The notes below the pieces were generated by a model, which saw only the letters and a program-made list of their open reading frames with translations, was not told where the DNA came from and did no database searches. This document shows, in pieces, positions 26,453 through 35,196 of a DNA stretch of 64,000 nt; positions within the stretch are counted from its first letter, which is position 1; each line of letters opens with the position of its first letter. Source of the stretch: Collimonas arenae (GTDB taxonomy: Bacteria; Pseudomonadota; Gammaproteobacteria; Burkholderiales; Burkholderiaceae_D); contig NZ_CP009962.1 in the NCBI RefSeq assembly GCF_000786695.1, forward strand, positions 4,898,001-4,962,000, written 5' to 3'. The translations under genes and the position numbers were made by a program.

Positions 26453-27328
26453 ATGACTTACTGCGTTGCTCTGCGCCTGGACTCCGGTCTGGTTTTCCTC
26501 TCTGACTCCCGCACCAATGCCGGGGTGGACCACGTCGCCACGGCGCGCAAGATGAGCGTGTACGAGAACCCGGGCGAGCGCCTGATGGTGTTCATGACCG
26601 CCGGAAATCTCTCCATTTCGCAATCGATCAAGCAAGTCATCGGCGAGCACGTGAATGCCGCCGGCAAGACCATCTGGACTGTGGCCACGATGTATGAGGC
26701 CGCGCAAATTGTCGGTGAAGCCGTGCGCATCATTTATGACCGCGAAGCTGCCAAGCTGGAAAAATTCGGCATCGATTTCAACGTCGGCATTATTTTCGGC
26801 GGCCAGATCAAGGGTGAAGGCTGCCGTTTGTTCCAAGTCTACGCAGCCGGAAATTTCATCGAATCGCTGAATGAAAATACCTATTTCCAGATCGGCGAAG
26901 CCAAGTACGGCAAGCCTATTCTTGACCGTGTCGTCAAGCCGTCTTCGACCTTGGACCAGGCAGCGAAATGTGCGCTGATTTCCATGGATTCCACCATGCG
27001 TTCGAACATCTCGGTCGGCTTGCCGCTGGACCTGCTGCTGTATGGCGTAGACACGCTAGCAGTGACGCGCTTCGTCACCATCGATGAAAAGAACCAGTAC
27101 TTCCAGATGATCCACGAAAACTGGGGCAAGCAGCTGACCGCCGTGTTTAACGGTCTCGCCGATCCGGTCTGGAACGCCAATCCCGATACCGTCCCTAACG
27201 TGGTGCTGGCCAAGGGTTCGCACAACGAACCGCTGGTACAGGCACCGCCCGCAGCCAATGCAAATACCGCGCAGCCGGTGCCGCTGCAAACCCTTGCGCA
27301 GGGACCCGATAGCAAAGAACAGCACTAA
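26453..27328 (+). CDS. Proteasome-type protease Anbu (ancestral beta subunit)
   Basis: A 291-residue N-terminal-nucleophile hydrolase related to HslV and 20S proteasome beta subunits. The protein starts MTYCVALRL; after Met removal Thr becomes residue 1, and Asp17 (LSDSRTNAG) with Lys32 fall at or next to the classical Thr1/Asp17/Lys33 positions. The C-terminus is longer than usual, ending in an Ala/Pro/Gln-rich tail of about 30 residues. Anbu genes are known to cluster with ATP-grasp, alpha-E and transglutaminase genes, exactly as here, 116 bases after the transglutaminase. It is likely cytoplasmic; the substrate is unknown. Confidence 0.92.
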   Translation: MTYCVALRLDSGLVFLSDSRTNAGVDHVATARKMSVYENPGERLMVFMTAGNLSISQSIKQVIGEHVNAAGKTIWTVATMYEAAQIVGEAVRIIYDREAAKLEKFGIDFNVGIIFGGQIKGEGCRLFQVYAAGNFIESLNENTYFQIGEAKYGKPILDRVVKPSSTLDQAAKCALISMDSTMRSNISVGLPLDLLLYGVDTLAVTRFVTIDEKNQYFQMIHENWGKQLTAVFNGLADPVWNANPDTVPNVVLAKGSHNEPLVQAPPAANANTAQPVPLQTLAQGPDSKEQH

Positions 27329-27357
27329 GCCTGGACTCCGGTTTAATTTCCACATCC

Positions 27358-27858
27358 ATGAGCGCAAACCAAACGTTGATACGCGTCGTCACCAGCGCAG
27401 ATCTTGAGCGCTGCTACGAGATCGAATCGGTTTCGTACGAGGGCGATGAAGCCGCCACCAAGGAAAAAATCGCCACCCGGATCGCCACCTGGCCGCAAGG
27501 CTTTATCGTGCTTGAGGTGGGCGGCGTGGTGGCCGGATTCATCAACGGCGGCTCGGCTTTCGAGGTCGAAATGTCAAATGAGGAATTCAAGGAGTTGATC
27601 GGCCACGATCCGGACGGACCGCATGTGGTGATCATGTCGGTGGTGGTGCATCCGGATTTCCAGGGGCGCGGCATCGCCAGACAATTGATGAACGACTTCA
27701 TCGCCCGCATGCGCGCCCTGCACAAGTCCAGCATCCACCTGATGTGCAAGGACCGCCATATTTCTCTCTACGAAAGCCTTGGCTTTATCTACATCAAGGC
27801 TTCAGAGTCGGATCATGGCGGCATGGCATGGCACGAAATGGCGATGCAGCTTCAGTAA
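27358..27858 (+). CDS. GNAT family N-acetyltransferase (AANAT-like)
   Basis: A 166-residue acetyltransferase with the acetyl-CoA pyrophosphate loop VHPDFQGRGIARQLM in motif A and a C-terminal YESLGFIYIKA strand. The early CYEIESVSYEGDEA pattern resembles serotonin/arylalkylamine N-acetyltransferase-type members. It lies 29 bases downstream of Anbu on the same strand, so it may be part of the set B operon. Acceptor amine unknown. Confidence 0.87.
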   Translation: MSANQTLIRVVTSADLERCYEIESVSYEGDEAATKEKIATRIATWPQGFIVLEVGGVVAGFINGGSAFEVEMSNEEFKELIGHDPDGPHVVIMSVVVHPDFQGRGIARQLMNDFIARMRALHKSSIHLMCKDRHISLYESLGFIYIKASESDHGGMAWHEMAMQLQ

Positions 27859-27869
27859 CATCTGCACTA

Positions 27870-28709
27870 TCAGAAACAGTGTTCCGGCGCCGGGAATGTT
27901 TTGTCCTTCACCGCACGGACATACGCCAGTACGGCCGCGTCAATGCTGGTTTGACCCTCCATGAAATCTTTCACGAAGCGCGCTTTGTGGCCCGGAAAAA
28001 CCCCCATCAGATCGTGCATCACCAACACCTGGCCTGAGCAATCCGGCCCGGCGCCGATGCCGATGGTCGGAATCGTCAACAACTCGCTGACTTCTTTGCC
28101 AAGCGCCGCGGGAATCGCTTCCAGCACCAGCAAGCTGGCTCCCGCTTCCTGCAAGGCCAGGGCGTCGGCTTTCAATTGCTCGGCCGCTGCGCTGGTTTTA
28201 CCCTGCACTTTATAGCCGCCCATCTGATGCACCGATTGCGGCGTCAGGCCAAGATGGCCGCAGACCGGAATCGCTCGCTCTGTCAGGAAGCGCACGGTCG
28301 GTGCGAGCCAGGCGCCGCCTTCTATCTTGATCATCTGCGCACCCGCCTGGATCACCGGCACGGCGTTGGCAAAGGCGCTTTCCGGGGTGGCGTAAGCGCC
28401 GAACGGCAAGTCGGCCAGCACCAGCGCGGTGCGATTACCACGCGCAACGCTGGCCGTGTGATACACGATATCCTGGACTGTCACCGGCAAGGTCGAGCTG
28501 TGGCCCTGGCACACCATACCGAGCGAATCGCCGATCAGCAAGGTCTCGACGCCACAGCGGTCCATCAAGGCGGCAAAGCTGGCGTCGTAGCAGGTCAGCA
28601 TGGTGATCTTCTCGCCTTTGTCACGCATCGCCTGCAATGCCGGAATCGTCACCGGTTTGCTGCGCGCTGCGGCGGGATCACTACCTTGTAAATAAGCTGC
28701 CATTGTCAT
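27870..28709 (-). CDS. panB: 3-methyl-2-oxobutanoate hydroxymethyltransferase
   Basis: First enzyme of pantothenate (CoA) synthesis: adds a hydroxymethyl group from 5,10-methylenetetrahydrofolate to alpha-ketoisovalerate, giving ketopantoate. The 279-residue protein shows [39 protein letters not shown] (metal-binding Asp), KIEGG and the [17 protein letters not shown] block. Its start overlaps the kinase stop by 4 bases (ATGA). It converges on the GNAT gene with 11 bases between. panC is not in the window. Confidence 0.96.
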   Translation of the reverse strand: MTMAAYLQGSDPAAARSKPVTIPALQAMRDKGEKITMLTCYDASFAALMDRCGVETLLIGDSLGMVCQGHSSTLPVTVQDIVYHTASVARGNRTALVLADLPFGAYATPESAFANAVPVIQAGAQMIKIEGGAWLAPTVRFLTERAIPVCGHLGLTPQSVHQMGGYKVQGKTSAAAEQLKADALALQEAGASLLVLEAIPAALGKEVSELLTIPTIGIGAGPDCSGQVLVMHDLMGVFPGHKARFVKDFMEGQTSIDAAVLAYVRAVKDKTFPAPEHCF

Positions 28710-29353
28710 TCTCCACGATTGAAAAATTCACGCCTGCCGCGCATGCCGTCGATACGCGCCAAGAGTAAGCTGAAATCAGCATCGCTGCCGGCCAGGTCCA
28801 GATGTTCATTGTTGACGATCAGCAACGGCGCATCGTCATAGTGATAAAAGAAGCGGCTATAGCCTTCGCACAAGCGCGCCAGATAGTCCTGCGAGATGGC
28901 GCTTTCCATCTCGATGCCACGCTTCCTGATGCGCTCGATCAAGGTCTCCGGCTCGGCTTGCAGGTAGATCACCAGATCCGGCGTCGCCGCCTGCGGCCGC
29001 AAATGCTCGTACATCTGCTGGTATAGCTTGAGTTCCTCATCGGCCAGGGTCAGGCTGGCGAAAATGGAATCCTTCGCCAACATGAAATCGGCGACCAGAT
29101 GGCCGGGGTTGTCGAACATGTCGTTCTGGGCAGTCTCACGCAACTGGTTAATCCGCTGGAACAGGAAAAACATTTGCGTCGACAGCGCGTAGCGCCCGGC
29201 ATCGCGATAAAATTTTTCCAGAAACGGATTTGCCTGCGGCTGTTCCAGCAAGACCCTGGCGCCCAAATGGGCGGCGATCTTGTTGACCAGCGTGGTCTTG
29301 CCGACGCCGATAGGACCTTCTACTACGATGTATTTATAGCTATCTAGATTCAT
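28706..29353 (-). CDS. Deoxynucleoside kinase (deoxyadenosine/deoxyguanosine kinase type)
   Basis: A 215-residue kinase that phosphorylates a deoxynucleoside for salvage. The P-loop is GPIGVGKTT at residues 13-21; a DR-like region and a lid ([11 protein letters not shown]) follow. The start at 29353 ([13 protein letters not shown]) puts the P-loop at the usual distance from the N-terminus; an ATG 54 bases upstream would add an unlikely extension. In Burkholderiales this gene commonly sits between folK and panB, as here. Confidence 0.88.
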   Translation of the reverse strand: MNLDSYKYIVVEGPIGVGKTTLVNKIAAHLGARVLLEQPQANPFLEKFYRDAGRYALSTQMFFLFQRINQLRETAQNDMFDNPGHLVADFMLAKDSIFASLTLADEELKLYQQMYEHLRPQAATPDLVIYLQAEPETLIERIRKRGIEMESAISQDYLARLCEGYSRFFYHYDDAPLLIVNNEHLDLAGSDADFSLLLARIDGMRGRREFFNRGE

Positions 29354-29437
29354 GTTCCGCCATGAGAGCAGCTTGAGCAAAGATGACAGTGTGCCAGAAG
29401 CCGCCACACCCGGCAGGCAGCACTGGAAAACCCGGAT

Positions 29438-29947
29438 TTATAGTTTGCGGATAAGCTGGTCCGCTACGCGCGGGGCAAACTGGTGTGCCGGGCCACGATT
29501 GGGAATGACGATGAAAGGGTCTATCTGCAAGAGTGGAATCAAGACGAAAGCACGTTGCGTCATACGCGGATGCGGCACAGTCAGAACCGCATCCTGGATG
29601 CTGGCCTGGCCATACAAAAGCATGTCCAGGTCTAGCGTGCGCGGCGCATTCGGATAAGGACGCTCGCGGCCGAAATCCTGTTCGATCTGTTGCAGCCCCT
29701 GCAGCAAGTCATGCGCAGCCAGACGTGTTTCGAGGCACGCCACGGCGTTGACGTAATCGTCGCCGCCGGCATCCAGCGGCGCAGTACAGAACAAGCTCGA
29801 CTGGCTTTTCAGGCTAGTGTGCGGCAGCTTTCCGAGTTGCAGTATGGCGCGCTGCACTTGCGAGGCGGCGTCGCCAAGATTGGCGCCGATGCCGATGTAA
29901 GCCGTGACCAAAGAACCCGCCGGAGAAGCGCTTGCCGTCGATGTCAT
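29438..29947 (-). CDS. folK: 2-amino-4-hydroxy-6-hydroxymethyldihydropteridine pyrophosphokinase
   Basis: Folate synthesis enzyme that transfers pyrophosphate from ATP to hydroxymethyldihydropterin. The 169-residue protein has AYIGIGANLGDAASQVQRA at the N-terminus, the central FGRERPYPNAPRTLDLDMLL signature with the two metal-binding Asp residues, and LTVPHPRMTQRAFVLIPL. Normal length. It lies 13 bases after pcnB on the same strand and is probably co-transcribed. Confidence 0.95.
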   Translation of the reverse strand: MTSTASASPAGSLVTAYIGIGANLGDAASQVQRAILQLGKLPHTSLKSQSSLFCTAPLDAGGDDYVNAVACLETRLAAHDLLQGLQQIEQDFGRERPYPNAPRTLDLDMLLYGQASIQDAVLTVPHPRMTQRAFVLIPLLQIDPFIVIPNRGPAHQFAPRVADQLIRKL

Positions 29948-29960
29948 AAAACCACGTGCC

Positions 29961-31328
29961 TCAATCGTCGTTGCCGCGGCTAGCCGGATTCACCGGCTTA
30001 GCGCCGCTACGTGAACCGCGCCGGCGCGGGCGCTTCTTGGCAGGCGCAGCTTCCGCCGCGACTTTCGGCTTTTGCGCCAGCAACGCTTCGCGCTCGTCAC
30101 CGTCGCCCTCCATGAAGGCAGTCCACCACTCGCCGATTTCGCTATCGATCTCGCCTGAGGCGCAACGCAGCAACAGGAAATCATAACCGGCGCGCAAGCG
30201 CAGATGCTCCAGCAACTTGTACGGCGCCTTGCCGACCCGGCGCTCGAAGCGCGGCTGCATGGCCCAGATATCGCGCATGTCGGAGGCGATCTTGCGCTGC
30301 AAAGCCAGCTTGTCGGTTTGCGCTTCCAGCACGTCGTCAGCGGCCAGATGCAACGCAGGAATCGGGAATTCGCCGGCGGCTTTGTAGGCGCTCCACTTTT
30401 CCAGCACCTGATGCCACAGCAGCGAAGCAAACAGAAAACCAGGAGAAACCGGCTTGCCCTGCTGCACGCGGACATCGGTATTGGCCAGCGCCAGCGTCAC
30501 GAACTTCTCGCCCAGCGGCTGTTCCAGCACCACATCCAACAACGGCAGCAAACCGTGATGCAAGCCTTCCTGGCGCAATTGCTGCAGGCAAGCCAGCGCA
30601 TGGCCGCTCATCAGCAATTTCAGCATTTCATCGAATACCCGCGCCGCAGGCACGTTATCGATCAGCGCCGCCATCACTGGGATCGGTGCGCGCGTAGCCG
30701 GATCGATCGTAAATTTGAGCTTGGCGGCGAAGCGCACGATACGCAGCATGCGCACCGGATCTTCGCGGTAGCGCGCTTCCGGCTCGCCGATGATGCGCAG
30801 GGTCTTGGCGCGGATATCGTCGGTGCCGCCGTGGTAATCCAGCACGCTTTCGGTAGCCGGATCGTAGTACATCGCATTGATGGTGAAATCGCGCCGCACC
30901 GCATCTTCATGCTGCTCGCCGAAGGTATTATCGCGCAGCACGCGGCCATGCTCGTCCTTGGGCGAACCGTCTGAGGAAGCGCCGCGGAAAGTAGTGACTT
31001 CGATCAGCTCCTGGCCGAACATCACATGCACGATCTGAAAACGTTTGCCGATGATGAAAGCGCGGCGGAACAGACGCTTGACCTGCTCCGGCGTGGCGTT
31101 GGTGGCGACATCGAAATCCTTCGGCTTCACCCCCAGCAGTAAATCACGCACCGCGCCGCCGACGATGAAAGCCTTGTAGCCGTTGTCTTGCAGCGTTTTG
31201 GTGACCCTGATCGCATTGGGCGAGACCAGTTGCGGATTGATGCCGTGCTGTTTCGGGCCGAGTATCAACGGTTGGGTGGGATCTTTTTTCTTTTTCCCAA
31301 GAATGGAGCGAATCAGCTTCTTGATCAT
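29961..31328 (-). CDS. pcnB: Poly(A) polymerase I
   Basis: Adds poly(A) tails to RNA 3' ends, promoting decay. The 455-residue class II nucleotidyltransferase has the GGAVRDLLLG loop, the catalytic DFD in KPKDFDVATNATPEQV, RRDFTINAMYYDP, and a very basic C-terminus (KKRPRRRGSRSG) typical of PcnB rather than the CCA-adding enzyme. Its start overlaps the HAD phosphatase stop by 4 bases. This pcnB-folK order is common in beta- and gammaproteobacteria. Confidence 0.94.
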   Translation of the reverse strand: MIKKLIRSILGKKKKDPTQPLILGPKQHGINPQLVSPNAIRVTKTLQDNGYKAFIVGGAVRDLLLGVKPKDFDVATNATPEQVKRLFRRAFIIGKRFQIVHVMFGQELIEVTTFRGASSDGSPKDEHGRVLRDNTFGEQHEDAVRRDFTINAMYYDPATESVLDYHGGTDDIRAKTLRIIGEPEARYREDPVRMLRIVRFAAKLKFTIDPATRAPIPVMAALIDNVPAARVFDEMLKLLMSGHALACLQQLRQEGLHHGLLPLLDVVLEQPLGEKFVTLALANTDVRVQQGKPVSPGFLFASLLWHQVLEKWSAYKAAGEFPIPALHLAADDVLEAQTDKLALQRKIASDMRDIWAMQPRFERRVGKAPYKLLEHLRLRAGYDFLLLRCASGEIDSEIGEWWTAFMEGDGDEREALLAQKPKVAAEAAPAKKRPRRRGSRSGAKPVNPASRGNDD

Positions 31329-31999
31329 TGCGCGTCGAATAAATTCAGGATGGGCCAGCCGTTGGCGATTGCGTGCTCTTTCAGGCGGGCGTTTGGATTG
31401 GTGGCGATGGGGTCGGTGACCAGCGCCATCAACGGCAGGTCGTTATGTGAATCGCTATAGAAATAACTGCGCGGGAAGCTGGCCAGATTCATGTCCATCG
31501 TCGCCAGCCAGGCGTGGGTATGCGTCACTTTGCCGGGACCGTAAGTCGGCGTATCCAGCAACTTGCCGGTGATTTCGCCGTCACCGGTGGTTTCCGGGTC
31601 CGAGGCGATCAGGAAATCAACGCCCAGCGCCTTGGCGATCGGTTCGGTGACGAAGCTGTTGGTGGCGGTTACGATCGCCACCAGATCGCCGGCGTCCTGG
31701 TGCTTTTGCAACAGCGCGCGGGCAGCCGGAGTAATCTGCGGCAGGATCACTTGCTGCATGAACTGTTCGTGCCAGGCATCGAGCTGCTTGCGCGGAAACT
31801 TGGACAAGGTGCCGAAAGCAAACTCCAGGTATTTGACCGGGTCCAGCGTCCCGGCCTGGTACTGGGCAAACCACTCGGCGTTGCTTTTTTCGAATGCGTC
31901 AGGGTCGACTGCGCCTATGCGCGCCAGGAACTGCCCCCACTCATAGTCGGAGTCGACAGGCAGCAGCGTATGGTCAAGGTCGAATAAAGCCAGGTTCAT
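31325..31999 (-). CDS. HAD-IB (SerB-like) phosphatase
   Basis: A 224-residue haloacid dehalogenase hydrolase, subfamily IB. Motif I is FDLDHTLLPVDSD (nucleophile Asp7, acid/base Asp9), motif II is VTATNSFV, motif III/IV lies around YFYSDSHNDLPLM. Relatives cleave phosphoserine, phosphoethanolamine or histidinol phosphate, so the substrate is open. It overlaps hda and pcnB by 4 bases on either side, forming the hda-HAD-pcnB unit frequent in Burkholderiales. Confidence 0.88.
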   Translation of the reverse strand: MNLALFDLDHTLLPVDSDYEWGQFLARIGAVDPDAFEKSNAEWFAQYQAGTLDPVKYLEFAFGTLSKFPRKQLDAWHEQFMQQVILPQITPAARALLQKHQDAGDLVAIVTATNSFVTEPIAKALGVDFLIASDPETTGDGEITGKLLDTPTYGPGKVTHTHAWLATMDMNLASFPRSYFYSDSHNDLPLMALVTDPIATNPNARLKEHAIANGWPILNLFDAQ

Positions 32000-32697
32000 A
32001 ATGGTTTGTTATCTTCGGATTCGAGTTGCAACAAGCTGCGCAATAAAGGCAGCGTTATAGGACGCTGAGTCTCCAGCGAAAAGCGGTCCAGTTCGTTCAG
32101 CATGGCTGTCAGGGACCGCATATCGCGGCGAAAATGCGTAATGAGGTAGGGTAACACGCCGCTCGACAGGTGCAGGCCGCGCACTTGCGCCGCATGGGTC
32201 AATGCAGCGATTTTTTCTTCATCGCTGAGGCCGTGCAATTGATAGATCAAACCCCAGCCGAGACGGGTGCGGAAATCTTCGCGCACGCTCAGCTCTGATG
32301 GCGGCAACTGTCCGCTGGTGACCAGCCAGCCGCCGTGTTCACGAATCTGGTTGAACAGGTTGAATGCTTCGATCTGGTCGCCGGCAGACAATTTATCGCA
32401 ATCGTCGATCAGGTAGCCCGGCACTTCCGGCGCAAAGTTGAAGACATCGCCGTTATATTGACTGCCGCGGATCAGGCGTGCACCGGTGCTGCTGGCCAGG
32501 GCGTTCAACACGTGGCTTTTGCCGGCGCCGGCGCCGCCCCACAGATAAACAAAACGGTCGCCCGGCGCGGTGAGGGTTGTCGCGGTAGGCGCGACCAGAC
32601 GCTGCAAGAACTGTAAGGCTTCTTGATTTTGCCCGACCACGAAAGTGGCCAGGGTCTGCGGTTCTTCCGCAGTTATGTCCAGCGTTAACTGCCTCAT
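31996..32697 (-). CDS. hda: DnaA inactivator Hda (DnaA-like AAA+ protein)
   Basis: Regulates replication initiation by stimulating ATP hydrolysis on DnaA together with the sliding clamp. The 233-residue protein starts MRQLTLDI, matching the clamp-binding N-terminal QL.L/F pattern of Hda, has Walker A GGAGAGKSH, a Walker-B-like YLIDDCDKL, and the C-terminal AAA+ lid (FRRDMRSLTAMLNELDRFS). It is preceded by a striking 121-nt structured element 22 bases before the start codon. Confidence 0.93.
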   Translation of the reverse strand: MRQLTLDITAEEPQTLATFVVGQNQEALQFLQRLVAPTATTLTAPGDRFVYLWGGAGAGKSHVLNALASSTGARLIRGSQYNGDVFNFAPEVPGYLIDDCDKLSAGDQIEAFNLFNQIREHGGWLVTSGQLPPSELSVREDFRTRLGWGLIYQLHGLSDEEKIAALTHAAQVRGLHLSSGVLPYLITHFRRDMRSLTAMLNELDRFSLETQRPITLPLLRSLLQLESEDNKPL

Positions 32698-32719
32698 GCT
32701 CGTTTCTTCATCTTACAAT

Positions 32720-32840
32720 GGGGGCTCGATCAACCTGCTGCGCGGGCCGATATCGGGGTCTGCGATGCTCACTGTACTAGCGTACAGCTGCGCTTCTCGC
32801 CCCCAATCTCGACCCGCTCGCTACGGTTGTCCGAGCCCCC
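32720..32840 (-). ncRNA. Highly structured leader RNA candidate upstream of hda
   Basis: Read on the minus strand, the ends GGGGGCTCG and CGAGCCCCC pair perfectly; then CAACC pairs with GGTTG; then GGGTCGAGATTGGGG pairs with CCCCGATATCGGCCC over 15 positions with two G-U wobbles and a single mismatch; the tip is CTGTAC-GCTA-GTACAG. The G-U pairs would be A-C clashes on the other strand, which argues for RNA transcribed with perM/hda. It fills the gap between the perM stop and the hda start. I know no Rfam family for it. Confidence 0.65.
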
Positions 32841-32862
32841 TTTCAATTTATTTAATTTAATA

Positions 32863-33945
32863 TTAATGTTGATAAAAACTGCTCTTGAGGTAATGCGCCT
32901 TTACATGCTTGACCACTACCGACATTACGGCTGAACACGGCAAGGCCAGCAATATGCCGACGAAACCGAACAGCTGGCCGAAGGCCATCAGGGCAAATAT
33001 CACTACCAGCGGGTGCAAGCCTATGCGTTCGCCGACTAGGCGCGGAGTCAGGATGAAACTCTCCAGCACCTGGCCGATGCCATAGACGATGGCCACGGCG
33101 ATCAAACCATGCAGGCCGTCGAATTGCAGCATCGCCGCAATCAGCGCCAGCACTAGCCCGAGGCCGAAACCGACATAAGGGATAAATACCAGCAAGCCGG
33201 TAATAATGCCAACCGGCAATGCTACGTCAAAACCGGCAATCGCCAGCCCGGTCGAATAATAAATCGCCAGAACCAACATTACCAGCAATTGACCACGCAA
33301 ATATTGCGCCAGCAGGCTATCCACCTCTTGCGTCATGGCTCCGGTCTTGCCTTGCCAGCGGCGCGGCACCAGCTTGCCGACCCGCTCGACGATCGAATGC
33401 CAGTCCTGCAACAAATAGAACAGCACCACCGGCACTAGCAGGATAGTGGCCAACCAGCCCAGCACTGCCGTGCCGCCGACCTTGACCGAAGCCAGCACCG
33501 AGGCCCAGATCTCGTCACCGCTGGTCGATAGTTGTTTGGTCAGCATCTCTTTGATGCCGGTACCGTCCAGCCGCACATTGATGCCAAAGTCCTGCAGATG
33601 TGGACCGATAACGCCATCCAGCTTGGTCAGGAAGGTCGGAATCTGGTTTTGCAACAATGGCAATTCCTTGCGCAGAACAGGAACCACGATCAGGATCACC
33701 GCCAGGATCGCAAACACCAGCAGCAATATCACGATCAGCACCGCCAGCGCACGCGGGAAGGGGAATTTGCCGATACGCCGGCGCGAAAGCCAATCCACGC
33801 CTGGATTCAGAGCATAGGCCAGGATCGCGGAGGCGATGAAAGGCGTCAGGATCGGCCCCAAAGCCACCATCAACGCCACTAGCAGAAGACCGATCCCCAC
33901 CCACAATGCGGTTTGTTTTTGTTCGTCAGTAAAAGAAAATGGCAT
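32863..33945 (-). CDS. AI-2E family (PerM-like) membrane transporter
   Basis: A 360-residue inner membrane protein with about eight hydrophobic segments (for example LWVGIGLLLVALMVALG, ALAVLIVILLLVFAILAV, LLVMLVLAIYYSTGLAIAG) and the conserved VFIPYVGFGLGLVLALI region of the AI-2 exporter/PerM family. Members move small molecules or ions; the substrate is not predictable. It is divergent from purM and upstream of hda, an arrangement that is widely kept in this order. Confidence 0.88.
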   Translation of the reverse strand: MPFSFTDEQKQTALWVGIGLLLVALMVALGPILTPFIASAILAYALNPGVDWLSRRRIGKFPFPRALAVLIVILLLVFAILAVILIVVPVLRKELPLLQNQIPTFLTKLDGVIGPHLQDFGINVRLDGTGIKEMLTKQLSTSGDEIWASVLASVKVGGTAVLGWLATILLVPVVLFYLLQDWHSIVERVGKLVPRRWQGKTGAMTQEVDSLLAQYLRGQLLVMLVLAIYYSTGLAIAGFDVALPVGIITGLLVFIPYVGFGLGLVLALIAAMLQFDGLHGLIAVAIVYGIGQVLESFILTPRLVGERIGLHPLVVIFALMAFGQLFGFVGILLALPCSAVMSVVVKHVKAHYLKSSFYQH

Positions 33946-34064
33946 GGAATCGAGAGTTTGGTTGATCGGTTTGATAAAATACCGCTTTTACCGCGCATTT
34001 GGCCTTATTTAACAGATGCGTGGCCGAATTCCTCTATTTTACCGCCTCTGCCGCCAATCACATC

Positions 34065-35117
34065 ATGACTTCCACTTCAAACGTTTCGAACGTGCCCCTC
34101 TCTTACCGTGACGCCGGTGTCGATATCGACGCTGGCGACGCTCTGGTTGAGGCCATCAAGCCCTTCGCAAAGCGCACCATGCGTGAAGGCGTGATGGGCG
34201 GCATCGGCGGTTTCGGCGCCTTGTTCGAGATCAGCAAGAAGTTCAAGGAACCGGTCTTGGTGTCCGGCACCGACGGCGTCGGCACCAAGCTGAAGCTGGC
34301 TTTCCACCTGAAACGGCACGATACGGTCGGCATCGACCTGGTGGCGATGAGCGTCAACGATATCCTGGTGCAAGGCGCCGAGCCGCTGTTTTTCCTGGAT
34401 TATTTCGCTTGCGGCAAGCTCGACGTACCTAGCGCCACCGACGTCATCAAGGGCATCGCCAAGGGTTGCGAACTGGCCGGTTGCGCGCTGATTGGCGGCG
34501 AAACCGCTGAAATGCCGAGCATGTATCCAGACGGCGAATACGATCTGGCCGGCTTCGCTGTCGGCGCGGTAGAAAAATCCAAGCTGATCGACGGCACCAA
34601 GATTACGCCCGGCGACGTGGTGCTGGGCCTCGCATCTTCCGGCGCCCACTCGAACGGCTATTCACTGGTACGCAAGATCATCGACGTCGCCCAACCTGAC
34701 CTGGATGCCGATTTCCATGGTCGCAAACTGGCCGACGTGCTGATGGAACCAACCCGGATCTACGTCAAGCCGCTGCTGGCGCTGATGGAAGCGATGGAAG
34801 TCAAAGGCATGGTGCACATCACCGGCGGCGGCCTGGTGGAAAATATCCCGCGCGTGCTTCAGGAACACCTGACGGCCGAACTGCGCAGCGATTCCTGGAC
34901 CATGCCGCCGCTGTTCACCTGGCTGCAGCAGCACGGCAAGGTGGCCGATGCCGAAATGCACCGCGTATTCAACTGCGGTATCGGCATGACTGTGATCGTG
35001 GCCAAGGAAAACGCCGCTGCCGCAGTAGCGCAATTGACCGCCGCTGGCGAAACCGTCAACATCATCGGTGAAATCCGCGCCCGCGCCGAAGGCGAAGCGC
35101 AAACTATCGTGATCTAA
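34065..35117 (+). CDS. purM: Phosphoribosylformylglycinamidine cyclo-ligase
   Basis: Purine synthesis enzyme (AIR synthetase): ATP-dependent ring closure of FGAM to AIR. The 350-residue protein starts [20 protein letters not shown], and shows [43 protein letters not shown] and [21 protein letters not shown]. The upstream in-frame ATG at 33999 is rejected because family members begin with LSYRDAGVD near residue 15. A GATAAAATA sequence at about 33972 is a likely -10 region. Confidence 0.97.
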   Translation: MTSTSNVSNVPLSYRDAGVDIDAGDALVEAIKPFAKRTMREGVMGGIGGFGALFEISKKFKEPVLVSGTDGVGTKLKLAFHLKRHDTVGIDLVAMSVNDILVQGAEPLFFLDYFACGKLDVPSATDVIKGIAKGCELAGCALIGGETAEMPSMYPDGEYDLAGFAVGAVEKSKLIDGTKITPGDVVLGLASSGAHSNGYSLVRKIIDVAQPDLDADFHGRKLADVLMEPTRIYVKPLLALMEAMEVKGMVHITGGGLVENIPRVLQEHLTAELRSDSWTMPPLFTWLQQHGKVADAEMHRVFNCGIGMTVIVAKENAAAAVAQLTAAGETVNIIGEIRARAEGEAQTIVI

Positions 35118-35137
35118 GCAATCCTCCGGATTTGCTT

Positions 35138-35175
35138 AAAAAAAGACGGCCTGCTTGCGCGGCCGTCTTTTTTAT
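35138..35175 (+). terminator. Rho-independent terminator after purM
   Basis: AAAAAAGACGGCC-tgcttgcgc-GGCCGTCTTTTTT: strong stem with T run on both strands, 20 bases past the purM stop and 22 bases before the end of the convergent carbonic anhydrase gene, so it probably serves both. Confidence 0.9.
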
Positions 35176-35196
35176 TTCCGGCAGACCCGGAACACC

